A stretch of 64,000 nt of DNA from Kutzneria sp. CA-103260 (GCF_018263855.1 NZ_CP073318.1:5270001-5334000), one strand, 5' to 3'. Counted from the first letter of the stretch, positions 16,055 to 28,191 are shown. The notes: generated by a model not told the origin, from the sequence alone. Program-made: numbers and translations.

Positions 16055-16990
16055 ATGGCTACGGATCAAGTCGTCCCCGCCGAGCACGCGGCGTGGCGCG
16101 AGGCCCGGTGGCAGGAGCTCGCTGGCCCGAACGGCAAGGCGAAGGTCGTCGCCAACGGTCGGATCTCCGGCCCGGATCCCGTGGTCTTGCCCGGAGTTCC
16201 CGGGCAGTGGCGGGTCACCGACGCCGGGACGTTGACCGTGACGGCCGAGGACGGTGTCGAGATCAACGGCGAGCCGGCGGCCGGCACGGTCGAGGTGCCT
16301 GCCGGCAGTTCCCTCGAATTCCCCGGTGGCCGCAAGGGTTTCGCCGGCGGCGCCAGCGGTTTCTACGGCGTGGTCGTCATGGACGAGGGCGCGCTGGCCC
16401 GGTCGGGGCTCAGCGGGATCGACGCCTATCCCTATGACCCGGCCTGGGTTTTCGAGGGCGAGTACCGCGCCGCCGAACCAGGCCGCCGCATCGAGGTGGA
16501 GCGGCTGACGACTCCCCGCAGTACCGAAGCCATCCTGGCACCGGTCGACCTTGTGGTCACCATCGCGGGCGTCGAGCACGTCCTGTCCGTACTGGAAGAC
16601 ATGCCAGGGCAACGGCTTGTGGTCTTCACCGACGAGACCAGCGGCACTGAGACGCCCAGTATCGGCCGCTGGTTGGTCCTGCCGCTGCTGGAGCCGGGCA
16701 GCACCGTGACGGTCGACTTCAACCAGGCGACGTTGTCACATCACCACGTGTCCCCGAGGGTCTTCACCTGCCCGCTTTCGCCACCCGGCAATCACCTGCC
16801 GCTACGGATCGAGGCGGGCGAACGGGCCCTCGCCTACGACCTCAAGGGCCGGGCGGTCACCTACCTCCGGCACCTGGAGAACCGGGACTGGGCCGGCGCA
16901 CGGGCGATGTGCGCCGACACAGCCACGGTCTGGCACAACGACGGCAAGGGCGACGAGACGATCGCCGGCGCGCCCCACATGTACCCATGA
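16055..16990 (+). CDS. DUF1684 protein with truncated C-terminal SnoaL-like domain
   Basis: This 311-residue protein opens with a DUF1684 domain (AEHAAWREARWQELAGPNG ... VFTCPLSPPGNHLPLRIEAGERAL, the usual family ending). A further segment follows, ALAYDLKGRAVTYLRHLENRDWAGARAMC then ADTATVWHNDGKGDETI, which reads like the start of a SnoaL/NTF2-like domain. It stops after only about 50 residues (ending GAPHMYP), whereas SnoaL domains are about 110 residues. GC-rich repeat DNA begins 19 bp after the stop. ATG 16055 follows GGAGAAAGG; an upstream in-frame ATG at 15971 is less likely. Function is unknown. Confidence 0.75.
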   Translation: MATDQVVPAEHAAWREARWQELAGPNGKAKVVANGRISGPDPVVLPGVPGQWRVTDAGTLTVTAEDGVEINGEPAAGTVEVPAGSSLEFPGGRKGFAGGASGFYGVVVMDEGALARSGLSGIDAYPYDPAWVFEGEYRAAEPGRRIEVERLTTPRSTEAILAPVDLVVTIAGVEHVLSVLEDMPGQRLVVFTDETSGTETPSIGRWLVLPLLEPGSTVTVDFNQATLSHHHVSPRVFTCPLSPPGNHLPLRIEAGERALAYDLKGRAVTYLRHLENRDWAGARAMCADTATVWHNDGKGDETIAGAPHMYP

Positions 16991-17008
16991 GGCTCCCGGT
17001 TCCGAAGA

Positions 17009-17069
17009 GTCGCGAGGCCCCGCCGATGCTTCGCCCTGGGCGAGGCATCGGCTACCCGGGGGCCGAGCC
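17009..17069. repeat. GC-rich dispersed palindromic repeat, copy 1
   Basis: This lies between two convergent gene ends. It carries a 30-bp block (17040-17069) identical in reverse complement to 27580-27609, and a 22-bp block (17009-17030) identical in reverse complement to 50717-50738. CCGATGC and GCATCGG arms fold it into a hairpin. It may serve as a bidirectional terminator. Confidence 0.75.
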
Positions 17070-17090
17070 GCGACGCCGAAGGCGGCGCCA

Positions 17091-18248
17091 TCAATACGAC
17101 TTGGGCAGCCCCAGGGTGTGCTGGGAGACGTAGTTGAGGATCATCTCCCGGCTGACCGGGGCGATGCGGCCCAGCCGGCTGGCCCCCAGCAGCGCGCCGA
17201 GGCCGTACTCGGTGGCCAGGCCGTTGCCGCCGTGGGACTGGATGGCCTGGTCGACGGTGGTGGCGGCGGCCTCGGCGCCGGCGTACTTGGCCATGTTGGC
17301 GGCCTCGCCGGCAGCCTGGTCGTCACCGGAGTCGTAGAGCGCGGCGGCCTTCTGGGTCATCAGCCGGGCCAGCTCGATCTGGATCGCGCACTGCGCCAAA
17401 GGGTGGGAAAGGCCCTGGTGGGAGCCGATGGGCACGTCCCACACCTTGCGCGTCTTGACGTACTCGGCGGCCCGGCCCAGCGCGTTGCGGGCGATGCCGG
17501 TGGAGAACGAGGCGGCCATGATGCGCTCGGGGTTGAGGCCGGCGAACAGCTGCCCGATGCCGCCGTCGGGCCGGCCGACGAGGGCGTCGTCGGGCAGCCG
17601 GACCTCGTCCAGGAACAGGGTGAACTGCTTCTCCGGCGAGACGATGTCCATCTCGATGGGCTGCCACTCGAAGCCGGCGGCGGCGGTGGGCACGATCATC
17701 AGGGACGGCAGCAGCCGCTGTCCCTTGGTGTCCACATGCCGGGCCACCACCAGCACCGCGTCGGCCTCGTCGACGCCGGAGATGAAGGTCTTGCGTCCGT
17801 TGAGCACCCACTCGTCGCCCTCGCGGCGGATGGAGGTGGCCAGCTTGTGCGAGTTGGAGCCGGCGTCGGGCTCGGTGATGGCGAAGGCCATCTTGGTGCT
17901 GCCGTCGGCGAACCCGGGCAGCCAGCGTTGCTTCTGGGCGTCGGTGCCGAAACGGGCGATGATGGTCGCGCAGATGGCCGGCGACACCACCATCATCAGC
18001 AGCGGGCTGCCGGCGGCAGCCAGTTCCTCGCACACGGCGGCGAGGTCGCCGATGCCGCCGCCCCCGCCGCCGAACTCCTCGGGCACGGCCACGCCGAGAT
18101 AGCCGAGCTTGCCGGCCTCGGACCACAGCTCGGTGGTCTTCTCCCCGGCCCGCGCCTTGGCGGTGAAGTAGTCGGCGCCGTACTGCGACCCGAAGTCGAA
18201 GACGGCCTTGCGCAGCGCCCGCCGCTCCTCGCTCTCCACAAAACTCAT
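17091..18248 (-). CDS. Acyl-CoA dehydrogenase
   Basis: This 385-residue protein has the full acyl-CoA dehydrogenase architecture: LGYLGVAVPEEFGGGGGG, MAFAITEPDAGSNSHKL, NGRKTFISGVDEADAVLVVA, and the C-terminal IQSHGGNGLATEYGLGALL. It is the last gene of the minus-strand TetR/AtuA/acyl-CoA carboxylase operon and begins 3 bp after the carboxylase alpha gene. It probably oxidises a branched or terpenoid acyl-CoA along with the other dehydrogenase of the operon. The catalytic Glu position cannot be fixed without alignment. Confidence 0.92.
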   Translation of the reverse strand: MSFVESEERRALRKAVFDFGSQYGADYFTAKARAGEKTTELWSEAGKLGYLGVAVPEEFGGGGGGIGDLAAVCEELAAAGSPLLMMVVSPAICATIIARFGTDAQKQRWLPGFADGSTKMAFAITEPDAGSNSHKLATSIRREGDEWVLNGRKTFISGVDEADAVLVVARHVDTKGQRLLPSLMIVPTAAAGFEWQPIEMDIVSPEKQFTLFLDEVRLPDDALVGRPDGGIGQLFAGLNPERIMAASFSTGIARNALGRAAEYVKTRKVWDVPIGSHQGLSHPLAQCAIQIELARLMTQKAAALYDSGDDQAAGEAANMAKYAGAEAAATTVDQAIQSHGGNGLATEYGLGALLGASRLGRIAPVSREMILNYVSQHTLGLPKSY

Positions 18249-18251
18249 GCC

Positions 18252-20156
<1,905 letters not shown>

Positions 20157-20161
20157 GGCCC

Positions 20162-21759
<1,598 letters not shown>

Positions 21760-21760
<1 letters not shown>

Positions 21761-22902
21761 CAGGCGAATCCCATCCTGCGCGCGGCCAGCTCGGCCAGCA
21801 CCTCGCGGGTGCCGCCGCCGATGCTGAGGATCCGCGCGTCCCGGTAGTGTCGTTCCACTTCGGACTCCCGCAGGTAGCCGGCGCCGCCGTGCAGCTGCAC
21901 CGCTTCGTTGGCCACGAAGTCGCACGCGTCGGTGCTGGCGTTCTTGGCCATCGACACCTCGGCGATCACCTCCTCGCCGGCCGCCACCTTGACCGCGACC
22001 TCACGGGTGTAGGTGCGGGTCAGCGCGGTCCGCTGGGCCATCTCCACCAACTTGTGCCGCACCACCTGCCGGCTGATCAGCGGCCGGTCGAAGGTGATGC
22101 GGTTGCGCACGTAGTCCACGGTCAGGTCGAGGCAGCGCTGCGCGGTGGCGTAGGCCTGCACGGCCAGCGACAGCCGCTCCACCTGGAACTGCTGCATCAG
22201 CTGCGGGAAGCCGCCGTTCTCCGGGCCGACCAGGTTGGCCACCGGCACCCGGGCATCCGAAAAGGACAGTTCGGCGGTGTCCGAGCAGTGCCAGCCCATC
22301 TTCTCCAGCTTGCGACTGGCGGTGAAGCCGGGCGTGCCGCGCTCGACCACCAGCAGGCTCACGCCCTGGTAGCCGGCCTCGCCGGTGCGCACCGCGGTGG
22401 TGACGAAGTCGGCGCGGGTGCCGGAGGTGATGAACATCTTGCTGCCGTTGACGATGTAGTGGTCGCCATCGCGGACCGCCCGCGTCCGCAGCGACGCCAC
22501 GTCCGAGCCGCCGTCCGGCTCGGTGACCGCCAGCGAGCCGATCTTCTCGCCGGCCAGCGCCGGCCGGACGAACCGCTCGACGTGGTCGGCGTCGCCGGCC
22601 GCGACGATGTGCGGGATGGCGATGCCGTGCGTGAGCAGGCCGGCGATCAGGCCGGACGAGCCGCCGGCCTGGATCAGCTCCTCGGTCACCACCACGGTGT
22701 CCAGCAGGTCGCCGCCGCTGCCGCCGACCTTCTCGTCGAAGCCGACGCCGAGCAGCCCCACCTCGGCCGCCTTGCGGTGCAGGGACCTCGGCAGCTCGCC
22801 GTCACGCTCCCACTGGTCCATGTTGGGGCGGACCTCGCGCTCGACAAACGCGCGCACGGTGTCGCGCAGCTGCCGTCGTTCCGGAGTCTCCCAGGGACTC
22901 AC
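21760..22902 (-). CDS. Acyl-CoA dehydrogenase
   Basis: This 380-residue acyl-CoA dehydrogenase has IGSLAVTEPDGGSDVASLRTRA, NGSKMFITSGTRADFVTTAVRTG and, near the end, VQLHGGAGYLRESEVERHYRDARILSIGGGTREVL. In many family members the active base lies in the RHYRDARI...GGT-E segment. GTG 22902 overlaps the upstream DUF1446 gene stop in a GTGA. It is likely to oxidise the acyl-CoA ahead of carboxylation in this operon. Confidence 0.92.
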
Positions 22903-24545
22903 ACGCTCACCTCGACCGATCGGAGCCACTCCCCCAGCGCCTTTGCCTGGGGGTCGAACCGGGTGCTGGCCGCGACGCCCTCGCCGAGCAGGCCGCGGAC
23001 CACGAAGTTGACCGCCCGCAGCGTGGGCAGCGGATACCGCTTCACGGTCAGGTCCCTGAGCTCGGGCAGCAGCTCCTTGAGCCGCGCGGAACTCAGGGTC
23101 TGGGCCAGCCAGGCGTAGTCGTCGTCGGTGCGGGCCCACACGCCGAGGTTGGCGTCGCCGCCCTTGTCGCCGGAGCGGGCGCCGAACTTCTCGCCGATGC
23201 GGAACCTGGGCGTGGCAACGGGTTCACCGTCGGGTTCGACGCTGACCTGCTCGCGGACGTGAGCGGTTTGAGTCGGCGGTGTCACCTCGACACGCCGACC
23301 GTCCGGCAACACGACCGTGTGGGCAATCGCTTGCTGCGGCAGGAAAGCCGCCGAGAACACCCCGAACGGCGTGGCGTCGCCCGGCGGTGCCGTGACGTGG
23401 AAGCCCGGGTAGGAGGCCAGCGCCAGCTCGACCGCGGCTTGCGAGAACACTCGTCCCGATCGCTTACCGTCAGCGTCCTTGATGGTCACGTGCAGCAGCG
23501 CACTGGCCGATTCCTCGGTCGGTGGCTCGTCGTGCGCGACTGTGCCGAGGCTCCAGGTCACACCGTCGGTGCCGATGCGCTCGGTGAGCTGGCGTTTCAC
23601 CAGTTCCGCCTTGGCTTCCACGTCCAGTCCACACAGGACGAACGTCATGGCGTTGCGGAAGCCGCCGAGCCGGTTCAGGCACACCTTGGCGTCCGGCGGC
23701 GGCGGAGTGCCCTGGACTCCGGAGATCCGCACCCGGTCCGGGCCTTGCTGGGCCAGGGAGATCGTGTCGAACCGGCTGACCACGTCCGGGCCCAGGTAAT
23801 CCGGCCCGCCGATCTCGTACAGCAGCTGGGCGGTCACGGTCTCCGTGGTCACCGCGCCGCCGGAGCCGGCATGCTTGGTGATCACCGACGATCCGTCGGC
23901 CTCGATCTCGGCGATCGGGAAGCCGGCGTGCAGCAGGTCGGGAATCTCGGTGAAGAAGGCGAAGTTGCCGCCGGTGGCCTGCGCGCCGCACTCGATCACG
24001 TGCCCGGCGACCGTCGCCCCGGCCAGCTTGTCCCAGTCGTCACGGGCCCAGCCGTAGTGGGCCGCCGCCGGCCCGACGATCAGCGAGGCGTCGGTCACCC
24101 GCCCGGTGACGACGACGTCCGCGCCGGCGTTGAGCGCTTCGACAATGCCCCAGCAGCCCAGATAGGCGTTGGCGGTGAGGAATCCGTCGAACTGCGAGCG
24201 GACGTCGTCGCCCTCGACGTGGGCGACCTTGACCGCGATGCCGAGCCGGTCGGCCAGCTCGCGGATGGCCGTCGCCAGCCCGGCCGGGTTCAGGCCGCCG
24301 GCGTTGGCGACGATCTTCACGCCGCGGTCCACGGCCGCGCCCAGGGAGCCTTCCAGTTGGCGCAGGAAGGTTTTCGCGTAGCCCTTGGTCGGGTCCTTCA
24401 TCAGGTCCCGGCCCAGGATCAGCATGGTCAGCTCGGCCAGGTAGTCCCCGGTCAGCACGTCCAGCGGGCCGCCGTCGAGCATCTCCCGGACCGCGTCGAA
24501 GCGGTCGCCGTAGAAGCCGGACGCGTTGCCGATGCGATAGGTCAT
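22899..24545 (-). CDS. AtuA-like DUF1446 protein, acyclic terpene utilisation family
   Basis: This 548-residue protein has the DUF1446/AtuA layout: MTYRIGNASGFYGDRFDAVREML, YLAELTMLILGRDLMKDPTKGYAKTF, VKIVANAGGLNPAGLA, DVVVTGRVTDASL and HVIECGAQATGGNFAFF. The C-terminal part from IGEKFGARSGDKGGDANLGVWAR matches the AtuA C-terminal domain, so both halves are fused. AtuA is needed for citronellol/geraniol catabolism in Pseudomonas, but its chemistry is unsettled. Its ATG overlaps the upstream stop (ATGA). Confidence 0.9.
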   Translation of the reverse strand: MTYRIGNASGFYGDRFDAVREMLDGGPLDVLTGDYLAELTMLILGRDLMKDPTKGYAKTFLRQLEGSLGAAVDRGVKIVANAGGLNPAGLATAIRELADRLGIAVKVAHVEGDDVRSQFDGFLTANAYLGCWGIVEALNAGADVVVTGRVTDASLIVGPAAAHYGWARDDWDKLAGATVAGHVIECGAQATGGNFAFFTEIPDLLHAGFPIAEIEADGSSVITKHAGSGGAVTTETVTAQLLYEIGGPDYLGPDVVSRFDTISLAQQGPDRVRISGVQGTPPPPDAKVCLNRLGGFRNAMTFVLCGLDVEAKAELVKRQLTERIGTDGVTWSLGTVAHDEPPTEESASALLHVTIKDADGKRSGRVFSQAAVELALASYPGFHVTAPPGDATPFGVFSAAFLPQQAIAHTVVLPDGRRVEVTPPTQTAHVREQVSVEPDGEPVATPRFRIGEKFGARSGDKGGDANLGVWARTDDDYAWLAQTLSSARLKELLPELRDLTVKRYPLPTLRAVNFVVRGLLGEGVAASTRFDPQAKALGEWLRSVEVSV

Positions 24546-25333
24546 AGGAACTCCCCCGGCTTGCGACCCGCGCCCGGCAGGCCGGCGAACGCCTGCGCCA
24601 CCCGGAGGAACTGCTCGGCCACCGGGCCGGTCGCCGTGATGTCGAGATCGTCGAGATGCCGGCGCTGCGTGACCAGATAGCAGAAGTCCAGCGCCGGCCC
24701 GGTGATCCGGTTCGCCGCGCCCTCGTCGTTCCAGGTCCAGGCCTCGCCGTCGGGGCCGGTGAGCTCGACCCGGATCGGCTCGGCCGGCTTGGGCAGGCCG
24801 TTGATCTGGAAGGCGAAACCCATGGCCCGCACGCCGATGTGGGCCACGTGCCGCAGCCGGGCCGTCGGCTCGCGGCGCACGCCCAGCGTGTCGGCGATGT
24901 CCTGGCCGTGGGCCCAGGTCTCCATGATCCGGGCCGTGGCCATCGACGCCGGGGCCATCGGCGGGCCGAACCACGGCAGCTTCTGTCCACTGGGGACGGT
25001 CGCAAGCGCTTGCGCCAGCTCGGTTCTGCTCAGCCGCCACTCCGCCAGCAGCTCCGCCGGGTCCTGCCGTGACCACTGCTCGGCGGCCTCGTCGACAAAG
25101 CCGGTCGGATTGGCCTGGGCCTGCCGCACCGTGTCGGCGAAGGCCTCCTCGTCGGTCGCGGCCAGCAGCGCCTGCCGGTCCGTCCAGGCCAGGTGCGCCA
25201 CCTGGTGCGCGACCGTCCAGCCCGGGGCCGGCGTCGGCGCCGCCCAGCGGTCCTCAGCCAGCTCCGCGACCAGGCCGTCCGCGCTCTCGCTCTCCGCGAC
25301 CAGATCCGCCACCAGGGCGGCGATGTCCGTCAT
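24542..25333 (-). CDS. TIGR03084 family DinB-like metal-binding protein
   Basis: This 263-residue protein has the N-terminal DinB/maleylpyruvate isomerase-like helical bundle (WTVAHQVAHLAWTDRQALLAA and METWAHGQDIADTLG, whose His residues form the usual metal site) and a C-terminal SCP2-like region. TIGR03084 members are typically found beside AtuA-like genes in actinobacteria, as here. Some relatives are mycothiol-dependent transferases; that activity is inferred only. It overlaps both neighbours in ATGA junctions. Confidence 0.88.
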   Translation of the reverse strand: MTDIAALVADLVAESESADGLVAELAEDRWAAPTPAPGWTVAHQVAHLAWTDRQALLAATDEEAFADTVRQAQANPTGFVDEAAEQWSRQDPAELLAEWRLSRTELAQALATVPSGQKLPWFGPPMAPASMATARIMETWAHGQDIADTLGVRREPTARLRHVAHIGVRAMGFAFQINGLPKPAEPIRVELTGPDGEAWTWNDEGAANRITGPALDFCYLVTQRRHLDDLDITATGPVAEQFLRVAQAFAGLPGAGRKPGEFL

Positions 25334-25941
25334 GCCTGCTCCCTTAACACCGCGTCGAGCATCGATGCCCACTGCCGCACGATCCGGTTCCGGCGGCGTG
25401 AGTCGTCGGACAGCTGGTTGGCCAGCGCCAGGCCGCGGGCCAGGTCCAACGTCGCCTGCACCGTCTCCCGCACGCCCGGCTTCTTCTCGTCCGCGCCCAG
25501 CAGCTCCACCGTGAGGCGGTGGCACTGCCGGCCCAGCCTCGCCTCCAGGTCCACCACCACCGGCTTCAGCTCCGGGTCCGTGCGCGCCGCCACCCACAGC
25601 TCCAGGGCCGCGGTGAACATCGGGCTGACGAAGAAGTCCACCACCAGCTCCACCACCGCGCGGGTGCGGTCGGCCGCCGTCTCGACGTGGGCCGACTCCC
25701 GCAGCAGCTGCTCCGCGCTCTCCTGGCCGACGTACTCCACCGCCGCCGTGACGAGCTCGTTGCGGGTGCGGAAGTGGTGCAGCTGGGCGCCCCGCGACAC
25801 CCCCGCCCGCTCGGCGACCTGCGTCGTCGTGGTGCCCGACCACCCGTGCTCCACCAGGCAGTCGACCGTCGCCTCCATCAGCTTGCGCCTGGTCTCCCGG
25901 CTGCGGTCGGCCTGCCGCTGCCGCGTCAGCTCCGGTGCCAT
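25330..25941 (-). CDS. TetR family regulator of the AtuA/carboxylase operon
   Basis: This 203-residue regulator has an N-terminal helix-turn-helix (TRRKLMEATVDCLVEHGWSGTTTTQVAERAGVSRGAQLHHF) and an all-helical ligand-binding domain. It is the first gene of the seven-gene minus-strand operon and overlaps the TIGR03084 gene by ATGA. A 30-bp near-perfect palindrome lies 21 bp upstream of its start and is its likely operator, giving autoregulation of the whole operon. The inducer is probably a pathway acyl-CoA. Confidence 0.92.
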   Translation of the reverse strand: MAPELTRQRQADRSRETRRKLMEATVDCLVEHGWSGTTTTQVAERAGVSRGAQLHHFRTRNELVTAAVEYVGQESAEQLLRESAHVETAADRTRAVVELVVDFFVSPMFTAALELWVAARTDPELKPVVVDLEARLGRQCHRLTVELLGADEKKPGVRETVQATLDLARGLALANQLSDDSRRRNRIVRQWASMLDAVLREQA

Positions 25942-25961
25942 GGCAGCGAGTGTGGCCCCGA

Positions 25962-25991
25962 ACTAACAAACAGTCAAGACTGATTGTTAGT
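25962..25991. promoter_or_regulatory. TetR operator palindrome
   Basis: ACTAACAAACAGTC and GACTGATTGTTAGT flank a central AA. The two 14-bp arms pair at 13 of 14 positions. It lies in the gap between the TetR start (25941) and the YCII gene (26068) and is AT-rich against the background. Confidence 0.75.
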
Positions 25992-26067
25992 GCGCGCGGG
26001 CCGGTGTCGATCCGGCGGCCCGCTGTTCGTGTAAAGGGTGAGAATCCACCTCAAGGAGGCGCGCACC

Positions 26068-26406
26068 ATGAAGAACTACCTGCTCAGCGTGTACCAGCCG
26101 GACGGCCCGATCCCCGGCCCCGAGGTGCTGGGGCCGATCGTGCAGGCCCTCGGCGAGCTCAACGCGGAGATGAAGGCCGCCGGAGCCTGGGTGTTCGACG
26201 GCGGGCTGTTCCCGCCGGCGACGGCGACGGTGGTGCGGGTGACGGACGGCGAGGTGGGCATGACGGACGGCCCGTACGTGGAGGGCAAGGAGCACCTGGG
26301 CGGCTTCACCATCGTGCGGGCGGCGGACCTGGACGCGGCGCTGGAGTGGGGGCGCAAGCTGGCCGCGGCGACGACGCTGCCGATCGAGGTTCGACCGTTC
26401 CAGTGA
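26068..26406 (+). CDS. YCII/DGPF domain protein
   Basis: This 112-residue protein has the DGPF/YCII fold (MKNYLLSVYQPDGP; VFDGGLFPPATATVVR; MTDGPYVEGKEHLGGFTIVRAADLDAALEWGRKL; PIEVRPFQ). The family has a ferredoxin-like fold and conserved His/Asp residues; its function is uncertain. AAGGAGG sits eight bases before the ATG. Its TGA overlaps the GTG of the sigma factor (GTGA). DGPF proteins are the standard genomic partners of ECF42 sigma factors. Confidence 0.9.
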   Translation: MKNYLLSVYQPDGPIPGPEVLGPIVQALGELNAEMKAAGAWVFDGGLFPPATATVVRVTDGEVGMTDGPYVEGKEHLGGFTIVRAADLDAALEWGRKLAAATTLPIEVRPFQ

Positions 26407-27596
26407 ACATCGAGGAGGTGTTCGCCCAGGAGTACGGGCGGGCCGTCGCCGTCCTGGTCCGCGTCTTCGGCGACATCGACGTCGCCGAGGAGGCGGTTCA
26501 GGAGGCGTTCGCGACGGCGGTGCGGAAGTGGCCGGAGACGGGCGTGCCGCCGAGCCCGGCCGGTTGGATCATCACGACGGCCCGGCACGCGGCGATCGAC
26601 CGGTTGCGCCGGGAGGCGGCCAGAGCGGACAAACACGCGCAGGCGGCGCTGCTGCACGCCGCTGAAGAGCCAACGGAGGAAGGACCGGTGCGGGACGAGC
26701 GACTTCGGCTGATCTTCACCTGCTGCCACCCGGCGCTGGCCCCGGCGGCCCGGGTCGCGCTGACGCTGCGGCTGCTGGGCGGGCTGAGCACGCCGGAGAT
26801 CGCGCGGGCGTTCCTGGTGCCGGAGAAGACCATGCAGCAGCGGCTGGTCCGGGCCAAGGCCAAGATCCGCGACGCCGGCATCCCCTACCGGGTGCCCCGC
26901 GACGCGGACCTGCCGGACCGGCTCAAGGCAGTGCTGGCAGTGCTGTACCTGATCTTCACCGAGGGCCACGCGGTCCTGCGGGACGACCTGTGCGCGGAGG
27001 CGATCCGGCTGGGCCGGCTGCTGGCCGAGCTGATGCCGGACGAGCCTGAGGTGTGGGGGCTGCTGGCGCTGATGCAGCTCGTGCACGCCCGCCGCGACGC
27101 CCGCACCACCGACGCCGGCGATCTTGTGCTGCTGCCCGACCAGGATCGTTCGCGGTGGGACGCCGGCCTGGTCGCCGAGGGGCAGGCGATCGTGCGGCAG
27201 TGCCTGCGCTGGCGGCGGCCCGGGCCGTACCAGATCCAGGCCGCGATCAACGCCGTGCACAGCGAACCGCCGACCGACTGGGACCAGATCGTCCAGCTGT
27301 ACGACCAGTTGCTGCACTTCACGCCCACGCCCGTGGTGGCGCTGCACCGGGCCGTGGCGGTCGCGGAGGTATCGGGGCCGTCGGCCGCGCTGGCCATTGT
27401 GGATGGTCTGGATCTCCCGTCGTACCACGTGTTCCATGTCGTGCGGGCCGATCTCCTGCGGCGGCTGCACCGGCTCGACGAGGCCGCCGACGCCTATCGC
27501 CGAGCCATCGAGCTCACGGAAAACTCGGCGGAGGAGGCGTTTCTGGCTCGGCAGTTACATGCCGCGCGTTCCGCGCGGGGCTCGGCCCCCGGGTAG
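26403..27596 (+). CDS. ECF42-type RNA polymerase sigma factor with C-terminal TPR-like domain
   Basis: This 397-residue protein has sigma2 (about 1-75: FGDIDVAEEAVQEAFATAVRKWP, PAGWIITTARHAAIDRLRRE), sigma4 (about 105-165: PAARVALTLRLLGGLSTPEIARAFLVPEKTMQQRLVRAKAKI) and a long C-terminal helical/TPR-like extension (about 180-390) diagnostic of ECF42. There is no anti-sigma gene; the extension is thought to control activity. It is coupled to the YCII gene. Its last 12 residues and TAG stop are encoded by a dispersed GC-rich repeat, so the native end may have been replaced. Confidence 0.92.
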   Translation: MNIEEVFAQEYGRAVAVLVRVFGDIDVAEEAVQEAFATAVRKWPETGVPPSPAGWIITTARHAAIDRLRREAARADKHAQAALLHAAEEPTEEGPVRDERLRLIFTCCHPALAPAARVALTLRLLGGLSTPEIARAFLVPEKTMQQRLVRAKAKIRDAGIPYRVPRDADLPDRLKAVLAVLYLIFTEGHAVLRDDLCAEAIRLGRLLAELMPDEPEVWGLLALMQLVHARRDARTTDAGDLVLLPDQDRSRWDAGLVAEGQAIVRQCLRWRRPGPYQIQAAINAVHSEPPTDWDQIVQLYDQLLHFTPTPVVALHRAVAVAEVSGPSAALAIVDGLDLPSYHVFHVVRADLLRRLHRLDEAADAYRRAIELTENSAEEAFLARQLHAARSARGSAPG

Positions 27597-27611
27597 CCGA
27601 TGCCTCGCGCT
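27561..27611. repeat. GC-rich dispersed repeat, copy 2, forming the sigma gene 3' end
   Basis: The first 30 bp (27561-27590) are identical to 50587-50616 and the 30 bp at 27580-27609 match the reverse complement of 17040-17069. The repeat starts inside the sigma factor reading frame and supplies its stop codon. GCGCG/CGCGC and CCGG arms make it self-complementary. Confidence 0.75.
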
Positions 27612-27666
27612 CTCTTGAGTTGGCGACCGGCCGTCATGCGCCGATCGTAGGTCTGTGACACCGGAA

Positions 27667-27705
27667 CCGCCCCGAACCGGCGGAGCTGTCACCGGTCCGG
27701 GGCGG
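27667..27705. terminator. Inverted repeat between convergent gene ends, likely terminator
   Basis: CCGCCCCGAACCGG and CCGGTCCGGGGCGG pair over 14 bp with one mismatch and an 11-base loop. It lies in the 256-bp gap between the ECF42 gene and the convergent small gene; no gene was seen in that gap. Confidence 0.6.
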
Positions 27706-27740
27706 CATGTCAGGACGGAGGGACGTCCCGACCGGCAGTA

Positions 27741-27756
27741 CGGAAAGCGCTTTCCG
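27741..27756. promoter_or_regulatory. LacI-type palindrome in a convergent gap
   Basis: CGGAAAGCGCTTTCCG is a perfect 16-bp palindrome of the form bound by LacI-family proteins (central CG, flanking AA and TT). No gene starts nearby in either direction, so its role is unclear. Confidence 0.35.
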
Positions 27757-27852
27757 CCACATTTGAAGCTGTGCACAGGGCTTTCCCCACTCCGAGTGGA
27801 GGAATAGTCCGTTCCCAGCGCTGACGAACGGGTGCGGGTGCCGCCGGAAGGG

Positions 27853-28191
27853 TCAGCTGGCGACCGCGTGGCGCAGCAGCACTGAGCCGGGGGTGCGGTC
27901 GTCGGGCAGGTCCAGCAGTTCGGTCAGCACCTCGCCGGCGGGGCCGGCCGAGCGCCAGGTGATGCGGGTCGGGGTGAGGTAGTTGGTCTCGTCGCCCGGC
28001 ATCCGGGTGGCGACCACGTCGTCCTCGCCGCGCAGCCAGACCACGTCGACGACGTTGTGGTGGGCCCGCACGCCGATCACCGCGACGACGTGGCCGTCGG
28101 GGTTGCGCGGGTGCATGAACCGGAAGCCCTTGGCCACCAGTTCGGCCAGCCGCTGGTCCGTGGACGTTGATGCCTCAGTCGAGGAAGTCAT
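27853..28191 (-). CDS. Small conserved-looking protein, unknown
   Basis: This 112-residue soluble protein begins with a Ser/Thr-rich stretch (MTSSTEASTSTDQ), then a compact domain with KGFRFMHPRNPDGHVVAVIGVRAHHNVVDVVWLRGEDDVVATRMPGDE and PTRITWRSAGPAGEVLTELLDLPDD. GGCGAG precedes ATG 28191; ATG 28203 is an alternative. It overlaps the end of the small gene upstream by 17 bp and follows the Scr1-type regulator on the same strand. No family recognised. Confidence 0.6.
   Translation of the reverse strand: MTSSTEASTSTDQRLAELVAKGFRFMHPRNPDGHVVAVIGVRAHHNVVDVVWLRGEDDVVATRMPGDETNYLTPTRITWRSAGPAGEVLTELLDLPDDRTPGSVLLRHAVAS

Noticed and set aside
25001..25014. CGCAAGCGCTTGCG palindrome, LacI-like
   Set aside because: It is inside the TIGR03084 coding region and encodes an ordinary Ala-Gln-Ala-Leu-Ala stretch; likely chance.
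27555..27776. 73-codon minus-strand frame in the gap after the sigma gene
   Set aside because: It runs through a repeat and a hairpin, has Arg/Pro/Gly-rich composition and no ribosome site.
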